The notes beneath the pieces are model-generated. The model had not been told where the DNA came from. It made no database searches and saw only the letters and a list, made by a program, of their open reading frames with translations. A DNA stretch of 64,000 bases from Cinclus cinclus. Lineage: Eukaryota; Chordata; Aves; Passeriformes; Cinclidae. This document shows, in pieces, positions 27,801 to 39,636 of this stretch. Made by a program: the position numbers and the translations under genes. Each line of letters begins with the position of its first letter. Position 1 is the stretch's first letter. Where the stretch lies: NCBI RefSeq assembly GCF_963662255.1, contig NC_085059.1, positions 15,161,234 through 15,225,233 of the forward strand, written 5' to 3'.

Positions 27801-30800
27801 CATGCACCGTGACTCTGGCTGTGAGTCCTGGGAAGCAGGACATCCACCACGTGTGATGTCTGGTGCAAAGTGAGGGGCAGGTCCTAGGTCACAAAACATG
27901 TGCCTTGAGCCAAAGCTTGCAGCGCTGGTCAGGAGGCTTCCTGTGGCAGCTGGTGTGCCTGCTGGCCAGGCTGGCTCCAAATGTGGCCCAGTGTGTCCAG
28001 CAGAGAGTGTGTGCAAGGACATGAGCCCCACAGTGCACAGCAGGGACATTTGCTTCCTGGCTGCAGGATTTTACATTCTTCTTCTCTTTGTTTTCTGGAA
28101 GAACAGGGGAGTATGTGGATCCTCATGAGTTCTGTATCGCTGACTTATCTCCTTTCTCTTCATACCTGAAATCACTAAGGATGGAGGAAAGAAAGCCTGA
28201 CTGCCAGCAACACTGAAAGGCTCTCTATATTACCCTGTGGTTTATGATTTCCCAGGTACTTCTGTCCAAAGTTACCAGAGGGCAGAATGGCTGTAGGGAA
28301 CGTGGAAACAACAGGATGGCCACAGCTTACTCTTGTTTATACAGGAATGGACCAGCAAGGCAGTGGGAGCATGGGTTTTCAGCAGGCATGTGGGTGCCAG
28401 ATGGACAAATCCCCAGGAACTCCTGACATGGATGTACCTGGCCAATGCCTTTTTCTGTGGTGGACTTTTGCATGCATGGACTGTGTAAACAGAGGGTAAA
28501 GGCAAAGTGACCACAGGCTGTGGTGTTCCACAGAGGAGTCAACCTTCCTGAGTGTGCTTTTATTCCTAAAGAGACATATGGACCTGTGTAGGGGTCAGGA
28601 GACAGTAAACTGAAGGTGGGGGAAACTGTTCTCTGCCAGGGCCTTTGATGAGAGCCAATTCTGAAGGCAGAGTTAATTCCAAGGGAAAGAACACAGACGT
28701 TTGGGTGTTTTTAGGATCAAGGGATTGCCTTCAAAGCTGGTTGAGCATCTTAGGCTAACCTAAGGTAGGTGTTGTAAATAAAACAAGTGACCCGTAAAAT
28801 ACACCAGGTCTTCACATCTCTGCTTTCTCTTCTGCTGGGCAGCCAGGATGCAGAGGCTGGGGCAGGTTGGTGGGGAATGGTGCTGCTCCAAGGATATGAC
28901 ACCAGCAGTGGAGAAAACCATGCCAAAGTTGTGCATGTACAGAAATGAGTGATTTTAGGGACACAGAATAAACACTTAGTGCACACATGTGTCAAAACAT
29001 CTGTGTAAGGTGCAGAAGCAGCTGCTGATGCAGAATGTATTTATGTGGAAATATGTCTGGAGGTAGTAAACACCAGTTTATGCTCCTCTCCATGTATGTG
29101 CACAGATGCCTTTCATGGCATAACATGAACATGACTGAAGGGGAGGCCTGGTAATCGAGATGAGAAAAGATATGGAAGCACATAAAAGGCAGAGATTACA
29201 CATTCTTGTAAAGCCTTCAAAGATGAATTCATGCACTGGTATACAAATATGCAGGGTGGGGGGAAGAGATGTACCCAAACATATCAACAGGGAATTATGC
29301 CCACAGAGAGATGAGCAGTCCCCCTCTCTTTTTGGATGAATGTTTAATACCTTTGTGATGATAATTAAAGCCCCTGTTTGGGTGTTGCATCTTGTGATTT
29401 ACTGCGGTCTTATAAATCTTTCAGCAATTTGAAATCTGCAGGGAACAAAGGTACTGCAAAGTTTGGAAAAGAAACAAAGAGAAGGAGCTGCACTACATTC
29501 AGCAGAGGGTACCCTGGGCTATGTGGAAAGGGTGGCTGATAGGCAGGGTGGGTAGGAGGTCCCACAGGACTTTCCAGCCCAGGAAACCAAAACTCATTGC
29601 CTGTGGACCCCAATTCCTCCCACCAAAGGGAGGCACCCATCCAAAGTATTTCTCCCTCTGACTGGCTCTTATATTTATGGAAGGGTGATTTCTCTCCCAA
29701 AAGGCAGAACCTCTTCTGATGGCTCCATGCCCTCCTAAAGAGTTTGAGGATGGGAGGGCTGAAGGTGGGCAGGGAGAGCCATGTGTGAGGTAGGCAGTGC
29801 TGTTGGAAGCTGTGGGTGGAGGTGGACAGAGAGCACACTTGAGAGCAGAGAAAAGGGGGGCAGAGGTGGATTTAGGGGAGCTAGGGAAGGAAATGGAGCC
29901 AGTGAGGGATGTCCTGGTGAGTGACAGAAATAGAGCAAAAATACTTAGATGAGATGTGTGAAATGGGTGGCTGTAGCAAGAGGCGCTGGAATGCAGAATT
30001 AGGAAGGTGAATATGGGTAGAGGCTGGAAGGAAGAGCTAGAGGTCTGGAGGACTGTATGGAGACACACAGAGGAGTGGAAAAAAGATGTCACAGTGGGAT
30101 AGAGAACAAAGATGAGGTCTCTCTTAGAGGATGGACATGTGGGAGAGGCAGGTGAGCCAGGAAAGCTCCACTCCACCACAGAGCATCTCTGCTGCAGAAC
30201 AGGGAGTGACCTTGAGGAGGGATCTCTTCCCATGCAGTCTGAGCCTCTGACCCACTGGTAGTGGGAGCACTGCAGTGGATGTCTGTGGACATGCACAAAC
30301 CACATATCCTCCCTACCCTCTCTGTGACCTTGGCAGGGTGCTCTCTCTCCTTGCTTCCTGGAGGTGAGCAGGCAGTTTCAGCAAGCCAAAGCTTGAGGAC
30401 TCTGTCTGAAGTAGAGCTGTGGCTGCAGTGTCATGGGGTAGAGGCTGAGTGACCATCAGAGGAGCTGGATGGCTCCTAAGTTTCAAAAACAAAACCTGTA
30501 GTCCCTTTCTTGAAAATGCTGCTGGGAGGCAGACAGGAAAGGGATTAGAGGCAGGAGGGGGCCCAGGTGAGAAATGTGAATGGTGCTGGTCAGTCCTTGC
30601 CTTGCTGGCCTCCTCCCATGGGCTGAGAAGGGACATCCTGGGGACTTCACCAGAGCCATGGTGGCCCAGCGTGGTGTCACTGATGTGCTGCTGCCTGGGC
30701 CTGCTAAGGAAGTGCCACAGTGGGGGAAACAAGGGGTGTCTGGGACAACACCTGGAGTGCAGAACAACCCCCAGCTCTGTGGATGATGGCCAGGCTGCCC

Positions 30801-30996
30801 TGCCACTACGAGAGCAGGGAAATGGGGAAGGGACAGTGCAGGGATGAGGCTGTTGCAGGAATACACAACCTGCCTCTGGCCCAGCAGCATCCAACACACC
30901 ACATGTGCCACCCCAGCCCTTATCAGACAAAATGCTTGCTTGTGCCACCGTTCTTTGGGGTTTGTTTTGGTACTCTGACACTGAACTTGTTTTCTT

Positions 30997-31277
30997 CTAC
31001 TTTTTGACCAGCTTGCCTGATGTCCAGTTGGTATTCGGTGGCAGAGTGGCTCTGATAGCAATCACAGCCATGACAGCAGTCCTGAGTATTCCTGCCAAGA
31101 AATCAAAGCTGAAGAGCATGGAGGTGGAGGTGATGGTGGTGGAGAGGCATAACAGACCATCTGCAGAGAACATGGGGTGGTCGGTGCAGTTGACAGTGAC
31201 AGTGAACTCCATGACTTGCCCGGTGGAGGTGGTGATTTTTGGCTTCCTTTCTCGGATGAGATCATTCATTGGATTCC
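30997..31277 (-). pseudogene. Unrecognised coding-like island (possible exon or pseudogene)
   Basis: Minus-strand frame open for about 95 codons with many codons ending in C or G (GTC, TTC, ACC, AAC, GAC, CAC), Ser/Thr/Val-rich with a hydrophobic stretch near its C-terminal third. A frame shifted by one or two bases is open just upstream (31454-31266), as might be seen in a broken gene. The plus strand is also open over the same region (to 31324), preceded by a pyrimidine-rich tract ending gaccag at about 31010. I do not recognise either translation, and the GGT/GGA-rich segment at 31110-31155 favours spurious open frames. Confidence 0.2.
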
Positions 31278-34200
31278 CACCAAAAAATCAGCACTCCCTC
31301 CTGCAAACAGTTCAACCCTGCTGAGGGCATCTGTGCTGATTATTGCTGTAGATGAGTCTCCAAGAACGCCAAGGGGCTGATTCTTCAGGGAATCGAAGCC
31401 TGGCCACGTGTGGGTGGATGAGAAAGTAAATAAAAGGATTAAGAACTTGGTCAATCAATGCCTCCCAGTGCTGGAATCGCGCTTATCATCATCAGAGTCA
31501 GGAGAAATGGGAGGCACTGGAAATGAGAAGAACTGGAAAAGAGTAAAGTCAGAGGAGGTTTTGGGTGGTTTTTTTCAGTGATCACCTGTGTGATCATAAT
31601 TTCACCACTCCAAAAGCAGCACATGGCTTAATTCTGAGTTCTGCAAGGAAGAAAGATGTTGTTGCCAGACTACTTCTGATACCTTAAATAATCTACAAGA
31701 AATCTAACCATCTCTTCTCAGCAATGTAGGGTCAAGCTAAAAGTACTCAGATAAGAGCTGAACCCCACAGCTCATCCTCCCATTCCTGGGGTGCCTGTAT
31801 ATGAATCAACTCAGCTGGAAAGCTGAGACCCTTCAATTTGTGCTCATGTTTTTCAACTTTGCTTCTCTACAGTCTCTAGGCAGAGGTCACAGGCAGGGTC
31901 CTGGTAGGAAAACGTGCTGAGAGATCAGTGCCTGCTCTTTCCCAACACCTGAGGCTGAGAGGGAAAGAGGAGACTGGTGGGGCCAGGAAAATGAAGGCTG
32001 ATGTTCCCTTGTGGGTGAGCAATGGGCTTGCCAAGAAGGTGGGAAGCAGAATCTCCTGTTTAGCTCTGGGGGAAGGTTGACTTCACTCCAGAGGGATGGG
32101 GATAGTGCTGGGGTGGCTGCTGGCCATGGCACGTCTCTGGTGATTTAGATCTGGAGATATGTAGGAGGTTTCTCTGACTCCCGGAAACCCCAGCACAGCG
32201 AGGCAGAAAATCCCTTCCAGCATTTCCTGGGAAGTCTGGTAGGCTCTGGAGAAGGCAGGCTAGAAAGTGGGCAGGACGAAGTGCTCAGAGTAGCTCAGAG
32301 AAGCTCTCCAGACCTATGTGGGGACCAGTCTGGAGACAGCTGTGGCCCTGAGGAGCTGCTTGGTGGGATGGGAAGGATGCAGGGAGAGGGAGTGCAGAGA
32401 TGGACATGGGGTTTGGCTGGCAGGAGGGTTTGAATGGATCACTCCCATACAGAGGCACGCACCCACCAAGAGCTGTCTCTTGGGTTAACAAGCCCCACTC
32501 CTGTTCTCTGTGGGGCTGGTGTGGTGCCCATGGGGCTGGGAAGAGTCAGAACCACCTGGACTCAGTTTTACTCTCAGCTTAACTCACTGCGATGGAAGGA
32601 GCTGTGCAAGGATGAGCTGAGCCCAGGGAGAAGCGAGTGAGGGAACAGAACATGGAAGAAGAAGTAGAAACTTGTCAGATAACCCAGGAACCCCTGTCTG
32701 TACGTGGGTGTGCACACGTGTGTGTGAAGCACGGCTCTGCCATGTGGTCTTGGTTTGGTCTGCATGGAAGGGGAAGATTTTGCTCTCCCACCTGGATGGA
32801 AAGAGGAAACATTTACAAAGAAGCAAGGATGCCAAGGCAGGTTCATTCATTCTCTTCACAGATGCTTTGGCACCCTCACAGAAGGAACCTTTTGCAGCAG
32901 AGGCATGCCTCAACCCCATCTTGTTTCCTCTGTCCCTGTGGCTGCCAAGCAGAGCTGATTCCATCCGTTGCTGCCTCCTCCCTGGGTCCATTCACAAGCC
33001 TTCCCAGACAGGGCTAGATCAGGAATCCAAAGCCTCTCCCAGCCTTGGCAGTCCAAGGCTGGCCTTTCCCCAGCAATTCAATCATTCCTTCTCTCCCAAA
33101 TGGAACGTGCCCCAACACCTTTGCCTTGAACCGAGTTGCATTCAGGAACCTGGGTTTGCCCACACATGTTAAAGGCACGGCTGGAGGCGAGAGGCAGGGA
33201 AGGCAGCCACGGCTCCAGCGTGGAGGAAAAGGGGAGCCCTCAGCAGAGCCCTGAGCTTGGGGCTGTGCAAGGGAGGCTGGCTGCTGGAGCAGCAAGGTGT
33301 GCCCTGACATCCCAGCTCAGCTCCTTTCCTGCCTCAGCTAACATTTGGCTTTTCAAGCCAGAACTGAGCATCCTTGGGGTGAGAAGATATCCAGAGTAGG
33401 ACAACTGTGTCTGCCAGGGGGTCATTGCAGAGCATGGTGGTGATGGGGTCTGGAGGTGGAAGGAGCAGGGAGGGACACAGCAGTGAGCCCCGCAGTGCTG
33501 AGGGCTGTGGAGGCTGCTTGGCTCCCACCTGTGTTCTCCTCCCTGGAGGGCTGCCCCTGTGGGCAGCACAGGCAGGGATTTGTACGTGTGAGCTCTAGGT
33601 GCATCTCTTTCATCCCTGCCAGTTTTTAGGCAGAGGCAGCCAAGGAGAGGGGGATGGTCTTCTCCTCCCATCCTCTTCTGCCCTTTGCATATGGAGAGGG
33701 AAAATCATTCTCCTTCCAGTCTGCCCACCATGCCAAGATCTCCAGGGGAAATGAGTTTCCATGGCCAGGGGTTGAAGTTTGCCAGCACTGGCTTGAGAAC
33801 ATCTGTATGCACAGGTCCTGTGTTATGGTTAATGTGCAAGGGATATGGGCATCTGCCTCTGAAGAGGAGCAAGCCTGTGGAGCCCTCCAGATTTCTCCTC
33901 TGATTATTACAGCATGTTTCTTCCTGCCACAGGTAGTTCATCTGATGCCAGCTGCCAGGCAAAGGAGAAGGATGCAAACAAGACATGTTAAGTAAAATAC
34001 TCCTGGATAGCAAACTGTAAAGGAAAAGGAAATTATTCCTGTGGAGCAGGATAAAGGCTCACCAAACAGACAGCATGTGGGCAGTGCTTAGAATAGGGAA
34101 CGGCTCTTTGAAGGGCATGAAAATCTGCACCAGAGCTAAAACCTGGAGTTGGCTCACAAGTGATGGGGGAATCATCTGATGGAAGATAAGGCAAGGTTTT

Positions 34201-34314
34201 CATTAAGGACACCAGGACCAGGAGGAAACAATAGAAATCCTGAAGGATGAATGGTGCTGCTCAAGCCCAAGCAGACAGGGCATGATTGCAGGTGTGGTTA
34301 GTGCAGAAGAGCAG

Positions 34315-34430
34315 CAGGACTGGGTCAGACCAAAGGTCTGCCCTGACTCATCTCTGCACTCAATAGCAGATGCTTCAGGGAGAAGGAGTAGAGCAAACAA
34401 GTGGTGATACTTGACCCAAATATTAACCCA
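34315..34430 (-). mobile_element. Old CR1/L3-type LINE fragment
   Basis: GGACTGGGTCAGACCAAAGG followed by AATAGCAGATGCTTCAGGGA and an A/G-rich stretch matches, from memory, the end-proximal part of the same ancient amniote CR1 group as the fragment at 6.9 kb. Both are read in the same direction. Confidence 0.55.
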
Positions 34431-35212
34431 GCTTCCAGACTGCATCCAGTTCAGGCACTTGTGAGCTGAAGCAGCTCTTCTGGGGACATTAGTGCTGGGG
34501 GCGAAAGAGCCTCCAGTTTCCAGGAGACCCTTCATTTCATGGGAAGGAAATGCATAACATGTGTGGTCATCACTGAATGGTCAGTGTGGTGGTTTTACAC
34601 TGCTCGTGGCTGTGAAAAGCCCTGCCAGCTGTCAGGTACAGCCCCAACCACCAGGAATTGTCCTGCCAGGCATGGTTGTGGTGCCATGACTGCCCTGGGC
34701 AGCCTCAGACAATCACCATCAGGCTGCCATCAGGCTTGGCTTTGTGCACAGAGAATTTCGGCCCCAGAGCTGATGGCAGCAGAGTCTCCAAAACCCAGGC
34801 AGTAAAGGTGATCAGTGAGGTGTTTGGACAAGAAATAACAAGAGACTTGTACAGTCTCTCGAATCCAGATGGAGTAGCAATCAAAAGGAATATGAAATTA
34901 AGAAAAATGTAGGGAATCCACGTCAAAATCCTGTCCTGGGGCGAGTTGTTTCCTTAAGAATCACAGAACCAGAGTTTCTTTGATTAGGAGCATAATACTA
35001 AGCCTGATAAAAAATAGGCTCAGTTGGGAAATGGCCCTGATTTATGTGGTAGGACATAAAATAGAAAGTAATGGAAGTTCTTCATGGGCAGTGCAGAAAC
35101 TGGACAAACCCTGACACAAATAATTATTTAGTGTGCAATTACCTTGGCACCAGAGCATCTGACCAAGCCCAGCTCCTGTTAGAATTCAGCATCACTGTGC
35201 AGTGAAGTAGTA

Positions 35213-35233
35213 GTCTGTCTGTCTGTCTGTCTG
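35213..35233 (+). repeat. (GTCT)5 microsatellite
   Basis: Five perfect GTCT units. Confidence 0.95.
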
Positions 35234-35800
35234 CATCCTCTCTCTGTCTTCAGGCCACCCAGAGGAACGCCATGGCTGTGGTTTTATGCCCCATCAAGTC
35301 AAGACCAGCCAGTAGGTTCAAAAGTTAGAAGGAATGGTACTGAGAAAAAGAGATAGAGCTGCAAAACACAAAGTTTGGGATCGTATAAGCCATGAGTTCT
35401 TTAGACTGCAAAATGGTCTGTGCTCCAAAAGGGCTGGGGGGGCTCGGGTGCCTCTGGGTGAAATGGGATGGTGTAGTGAATGAGTGGCTTAGGTCATTTA
35501 AAGAGTCACTGAAAATGGTATCAGCAAAAGCAAGTTTGAATGTAAGTTTGTGAAACTGCAACTTAACAATTTGACAAGCAACATCCCCTTAATCATTTCT
35601 TATGTGGATGAAGCATATAGAGGAAAATTGACCAAAATCATCTTTAAAGGATTTGCTCGGAAGCCAGAGACACAAAAGGATAAAGACTGCAAAGGGTAAG
35701 GAAGACCCTCCCATTGAGTCAGGAGGTTCAGAGTGGATCCCCTGGCAAAACAGCCTCAGACTTATCAACTGCTTTGTGTGTAAAGGATTTAGAAAATGGT

Positions 35801-35925
35801 ACGGGATGGGATGGGGTGGGATGGGATGGGATGGGATGGGATGGGATGGGATGGGATGGGATGGGATGGGCTGGGATGGGATGGGATGGGATGGGATGGG
35901 ATGGGATGGGATGGGATGGGATGGG
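35801..35925 (+). repeat. (ATGGG)25 pentanucleotide array
   Basis: Twenty-five contiguous 5-bp units. Three deviate: ACGGG at 35801, GTGGG at 35816 and CTGGG at 35871. The plus strand has a GGG every 5 nt with 2-nt loops, a canonical G-quadruplex pattern. Unit length 5 keeps every frame free of stops, which creates spurious reading frames on both strands. Confidence 0.98.
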
Positions 35926-35949
35926 GTAGCCAAGTGTGGTGGGGAATTA

Positions 35950-36270
35950 GCCCTAAAGGGACCAGGGCTCTGAGCCGCTCCGCTGCGAAGGGCAGAGCCC
36001 TCAGCTGAGAGATGCGGGAGCGGGTCCCTCCTCTCCCCGGTGCCCGGGCAGCCCCGGGACAACCTGCTCTGCCCGTCCCGTCCCGTCCCGTCCCGTCCCG
36101 TCCCGTCCCGTCCCGCTCCCGCAGAGCCTCTCCCAGCGCCCGCTCCATCCCCGGCCACACCGCTCCCCCCGCCGGCCGCTCCGCGCCGCTGCCAGGGATG
36201 GCATCGACCGGGAGAGGAGCAGGAGGAGAAGGAGGAGCAGGACGAGGAGGAGCAGGACGAGGAGAGGACA
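35950..36270. promoter_or_regulatory. Small CpG-rich block downstream of SPARC
   Basis: About 300 bp with many CpG dinucleotides, ending in a GA-rich run built of AGGAGGAGC-like steps (36210-36267). It stands out against the surrounding sequence and could be a CpG-island promoter. No transcript or recognised coding sequence can be attached: the open frames here are low-complexity products of the repeats. Confidence 0.4.
36072..36115 (-). repeat. (CCCGT)9 pentanucleotide array
   Basis: Nine CCCG cores separated by T on the plus strand, that is (ACGGG)n on the minus strand. G-quadruplex pattern is on the strand opposite to the array at 35801-35925. It sits inside a CpG-rich block. Confidence 0.98.
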
Positions 36271-36773
36271 CGCCTCTCACAGTTTCAGAGAACTGAGGGG
36301 CATCTTTACCTCCTTCCCCTCTGCCGCACGGAGATGCCTCTCTCCAAGCGTTTTGCCCGGCGTTGTGTCTTCGCTGGAAGTTGGGCAAGATTTTGCTGAA
36401 TTCGTCCATCTTTGAAATATGTGAGATTATAAACCAAAAGGATGCTCCGTGGTGGATATGAGCAGTTTGGCAGCTGCTTCTCAAACTGGAGTAGGGCAGA
36501 ATGGGATCCTGACACTGGGGGACACTCTCTGTGCCAGACCCATGATAAGATCCACCCCTCAGAAGTAATTCTGAGTGTGCTTGAACTGCTGTAAGAGAGA
36601 CCTGTGTGTGAGATTCCCACTGGGAACAGTAACTCCATCAACCCCCCCAACCTGGATACCTGAACACAGGTCAAAGCCCTCAGTTACATGGTTCAGTCTT
36701 CCTCTGCAGGGCTGATTTTATCTGATGAGACTTGAACCTGTGTGAAATACCAGCCTTCACACAGGGAGCCTGA

Positions 36774-37020
36774 GGGAATGATGTGGAGCTGTGTCAGGAG
36801 AGGCTTAGGTTGGATATTATCAAATATCCAGAGGATGCTGGGCACTGGAAGAGGCTCCCAAGGGCAGTAGCCACAGTGCCTGCCTGATTTCAAGAAGCAT
36901 TTGGACAACATTCTCAGGCACATGGTGTAATTCTTGGGGTTGTCCTGTCACAGGGGTTGGACTGGGAGATCCTTGTGGGTCCCTTCTAACTCTGAATTTT
37001 CTGTGATTCCATGATTCTCT
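36774..37020 (+). mobile_element. CR1 LINE, 5'-truncated 3' tail
   Basis: Matches the familiar avian CR1 3' end from memory: a block reading as dominant features GATGTGGAGCTGTGTCAGG, then GGCTTAGGTTGGATATTA, then GGCACTGGAAGAGGCTCCCA, then GATCCTTGTGGGTCCCTTC, ending with the characteristic TGTGATTCCATGATTCT octamer-like tail. The 3' end is at the right, so the element is in plus orientation. CR1 copies are nearly always 5'-truncated. Confidence 0.9.
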
Positions 37021-39049
37021 GCCTTAGGATGGGTTTAATTCCATGGCTTTCCAGTGTCTGTTAGCTGGAGTAGAAGCAGTTCCAGGTGCAGCTCCACCTT
37101 GCAAACAGTGAGGCTCTGAGTCCAGGCTGTTTCCAGGTGTGTGACTGCAGTAGTCATGGTGATCCCTGGCTTGTCACCTTTTACGTCACCTTTTACATCC
37201 CCTGCATTTTGTACATTTAAGCCACACACCTTAATGCAGTATTTGTGCCACAGTTTGTTTCTCTTACAAAAGTAAGGGTCGGGAAAACAGACAGGACAGC
37301 ACAAATCTCTACAGAAATCTTTGTCTGCCCCATCTTTCCTCTCTTGAATGCAGGACATGCCTCAGTGAGTTAACTCCACCAAAAGGAACCATCTCTGCAC
37401 ATGCACTGTAGCACTGGGGTCAGGTTGATGCTGTTTTTGGATCCAGATCTGTCTGTTATTTTGCCATTTGATTTTTTTTTTCAGGTTTGCAAACTGTGTC
37501 CTCAGTCAGCACAAACCACAGGGAGAATTTCCACTCAGAAAGTACAGGCGAGTTTCTTTACTGTTGTGCAGGCAGGGGAAGGCTCGATTTCAGCTCTAAC
37601 AGGGAAAGGGCTGTTCTGTTGACTGTTCTGTTCCTTGCTGACTGTCTGGCTCTGAAAGCTCAAAGAGGCCAGCTTATTCCTCAAGTCCTGACATAACCCC
37701 TTGTATGGCATTTGCCCCAAGGCAGTTAAATTCCAGACACTTTATATTTCAGGCTGTGACCTTTGAAGGGTTAAGAGAGCCCCAGCTTCAACTTCCTGAG
37801 CTCATTCTGATGCTCAGTTAAAGCCAGGGCAGCTGCACTTTGTTATAGCACTCATAGGGTTGGCTCCTTTGGGCTCTGCCAGAGTGCTGGGACATGAGTA
37901 TTGTCCCACGGGATGGGACATGGCCATGGAGATGGATCACTGCACCTTCCAGAGCCGTGATAACCAGCTCTCCTGCTGGCTTTCCTGAGCCTCCTGGGGC
38001 TCAGAGCTGACTTGTGCACCAGAGGGGAAGGCAGGGGAGAGGAGGGCTGGAAAGCCTTCCCTTGCACTGGACCCAAGCTCCCATGCCTGTCTGGTGGCAC
38101 TGACAGCAGGCCTGAGCTGGAAGGAATGCAGCTGCATCTCACAGGGGAGTGGAGTGAGGGTTTCTGGCTGAGAATCACTGGAATGCATGTTTGCACAGGA
38201 TGGCTGATCTGCTCCAGCCCCTGCCTGTCTTCCTGTCCTCTCCCCTGCCCAAAACTTCTCTCAACAGCTCTCCAGGCCTGGGGGTGGGTCACATCCAGCT
38301 GGCTCTTGCACAGGTCATGGGCAGTGGTGCCCCTCTCTGTGTCAGGTCTGCCAGTTTGTAGTGGCTGCTCCCACAGTGGGGAGGCATTCACTGAGCACCC
38401 CCCTTTGGCTAATAGCCCAGGGAAGCAGTGTGGCTGGGTGGTAATGGGTGCTGTGCTTCAAGGCAGGGGTGGAAAACACTCACCTGGCCCCTCTGGACAA
38501 CAGCTTTCCCACTGGGGTCGAACGCCTTGGCAATACAAAGTGACTGTGTTCTGTGGGATCTGCCCAGGGCTCTGCAGCCAGGAGTGACCCTGTGCAGGAT
38601 CCGACCAACAGCTCTGCTGGGAGCACAGCACATCCCACAGGGGCTGTCACCAGGAAACTCACAGATCAGACAGAACTCTTGCAACTTGGCTATTTTTAGC
38701 CCATGCCAATCGGGGTGTTTATTTTCCTACTGTCGTGCCTTTTTGCCTTTCCCAGGGATTTTATTGCTGATGAAAGCAATGGCCTGAGAGCCATGTGAGT
38801 GTCTGTGCTGGCTGCTGCAGTGACCCCTCTCTGCCCATGTTACCCATCCACTATTCCCCAAGCCCTTTACAGTGATGGGCTGGAGTGGGCAGAAGCACCT
38901 CAGCTTATCTTGGACCACCTTTACCTCACCTCCCTTAGACCAGAACCTTTCCTGGGGCTGAGAGACCTGTGGTAACAATTTGAACCCATGCATGAGGTTG
39001 GTGTTGAGGGGGCAGTCCCTCTCACCAGGATGGGATGAAACAGAGGAAC
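37021..39049. other. Intergenic between the CR1 copy and the SPARC 3' end
   Basis: No coding sequence, repeat family or RNA gene recognised. Confidence 0.65.
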
Positions 39050-39061
39050 ATTGCAGGCTGG

Positions 39062-39096
39062 TTTATTGTCAGTGTTTCAAATCAGTATTTTTTATT
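39062..39096 (-). terminator. SPARC: Candidate distal poly(A) signals of SPARC
   Basis: On the minus strand, two AATAAA hexamers lie about 25 nt apart: one within GGAATAAAAAA (near 39090-39096) and one at 39067-39062. A paired signal at a plausible mRNA length makes this the preferred end. Confidence 0.55.
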
Positions 39097-39630
39097 CCAG
39101 AGACTCATCAGGTTGCTCACACTGTGGCAGGAATTTAATAATATAAGGCACAGGGAACATTCAGAGGTAAAAAAAAAAAAAAAAAGAGTTCTCAGCCTGT
39201 GAGATTTAGCCATCACTTTGCTCCTGTCAGGACACTCTCTTGTAAAGCAAAATCTAAATACCTTCTCCCTTCCATCCTTTGCATCCCTTAAATCCACAAC
39301 AGAAAAAAAAAAAAAAACATACAGCCTTTCCCTCGAGCATGTGGCAAACACAACACTTTCTGGGCAGAAATATCCCTTCAAAGTGTGACACAACTTCCCT
39401 GGGAGAGCAGGGCTGGAATTTAAGCACAGCCAAGGCAGAGGGGTGGGAAGTGCTTAAGGGCACAGTGATCTGGGGTGAGCCAAGAGCTTTATCTCACCTA
39501 CAGCTGAATCACAACATCACAGTGAGCCACACACACCCCGGGGAACAGGCGGCCACACCCCATCTCGCACAGAAAACAAGACAGCAGTGTGGTCACTGAG
39601 TGATGGTGAAGCATGTAGCATTTCCAAACC

Positions 39631-39636
39631 TTTATT
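39631..39636 (-). terminator. SPARC: Candidate proximal poly(A) signal of SPARC
   Basis: Minus-strand AATAATAAAGG contains AATAAA. Use here would give a 3' UTR of about 0.75 kb. It could be an alternative, shorter isoform end; the choice cannot be made from sequence alone. Confidence 0.4.

Larger units (their letters stand above)
9621..30996. other. Intergenic, no supported gene
   Basis: Only simple repeats and a 16-bp triplication were identified. 29560-30180 is purine-rich on the plus strand over some 600 bp, which explains the long pyrimidine-coded frame on the minus strand there. No RNA gene recognised. Confidence 0.7.
31278..35800. other. Intergenic, no supported gene
   Basis: Contains an old LINE fragment at 34.3 kb and a GTCT microsatellite. 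No exon recognised. Confidence 0.7.

Noticed and set aside
29499..30305. Minus-strand open frame of 268 codons
   Set aside because: Caused by a purine-rich plus strand; the product is Ser/Pro/Leu low-complexity with no known domain.
34539..34760. Possible endogenous retrovirus LTR edge (GTGGTGGTTTTACAC)
   Set aside because: No matching second LTR, primer site, target duplication or retroviral reading frame was seen; too short to support.
35789..36484. Minus-strand open frame of 231 codons with pentapeptide repeats
   Set aside because: It is the translation of the two 5-bp arrays, which contain no stop in any frame; not evidence for a protein.
38500..38530. GGTCGAA string resembling a tRNA B-box
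   Set aside because: No A-box at the right distance and no cloverleaf can be drawn.
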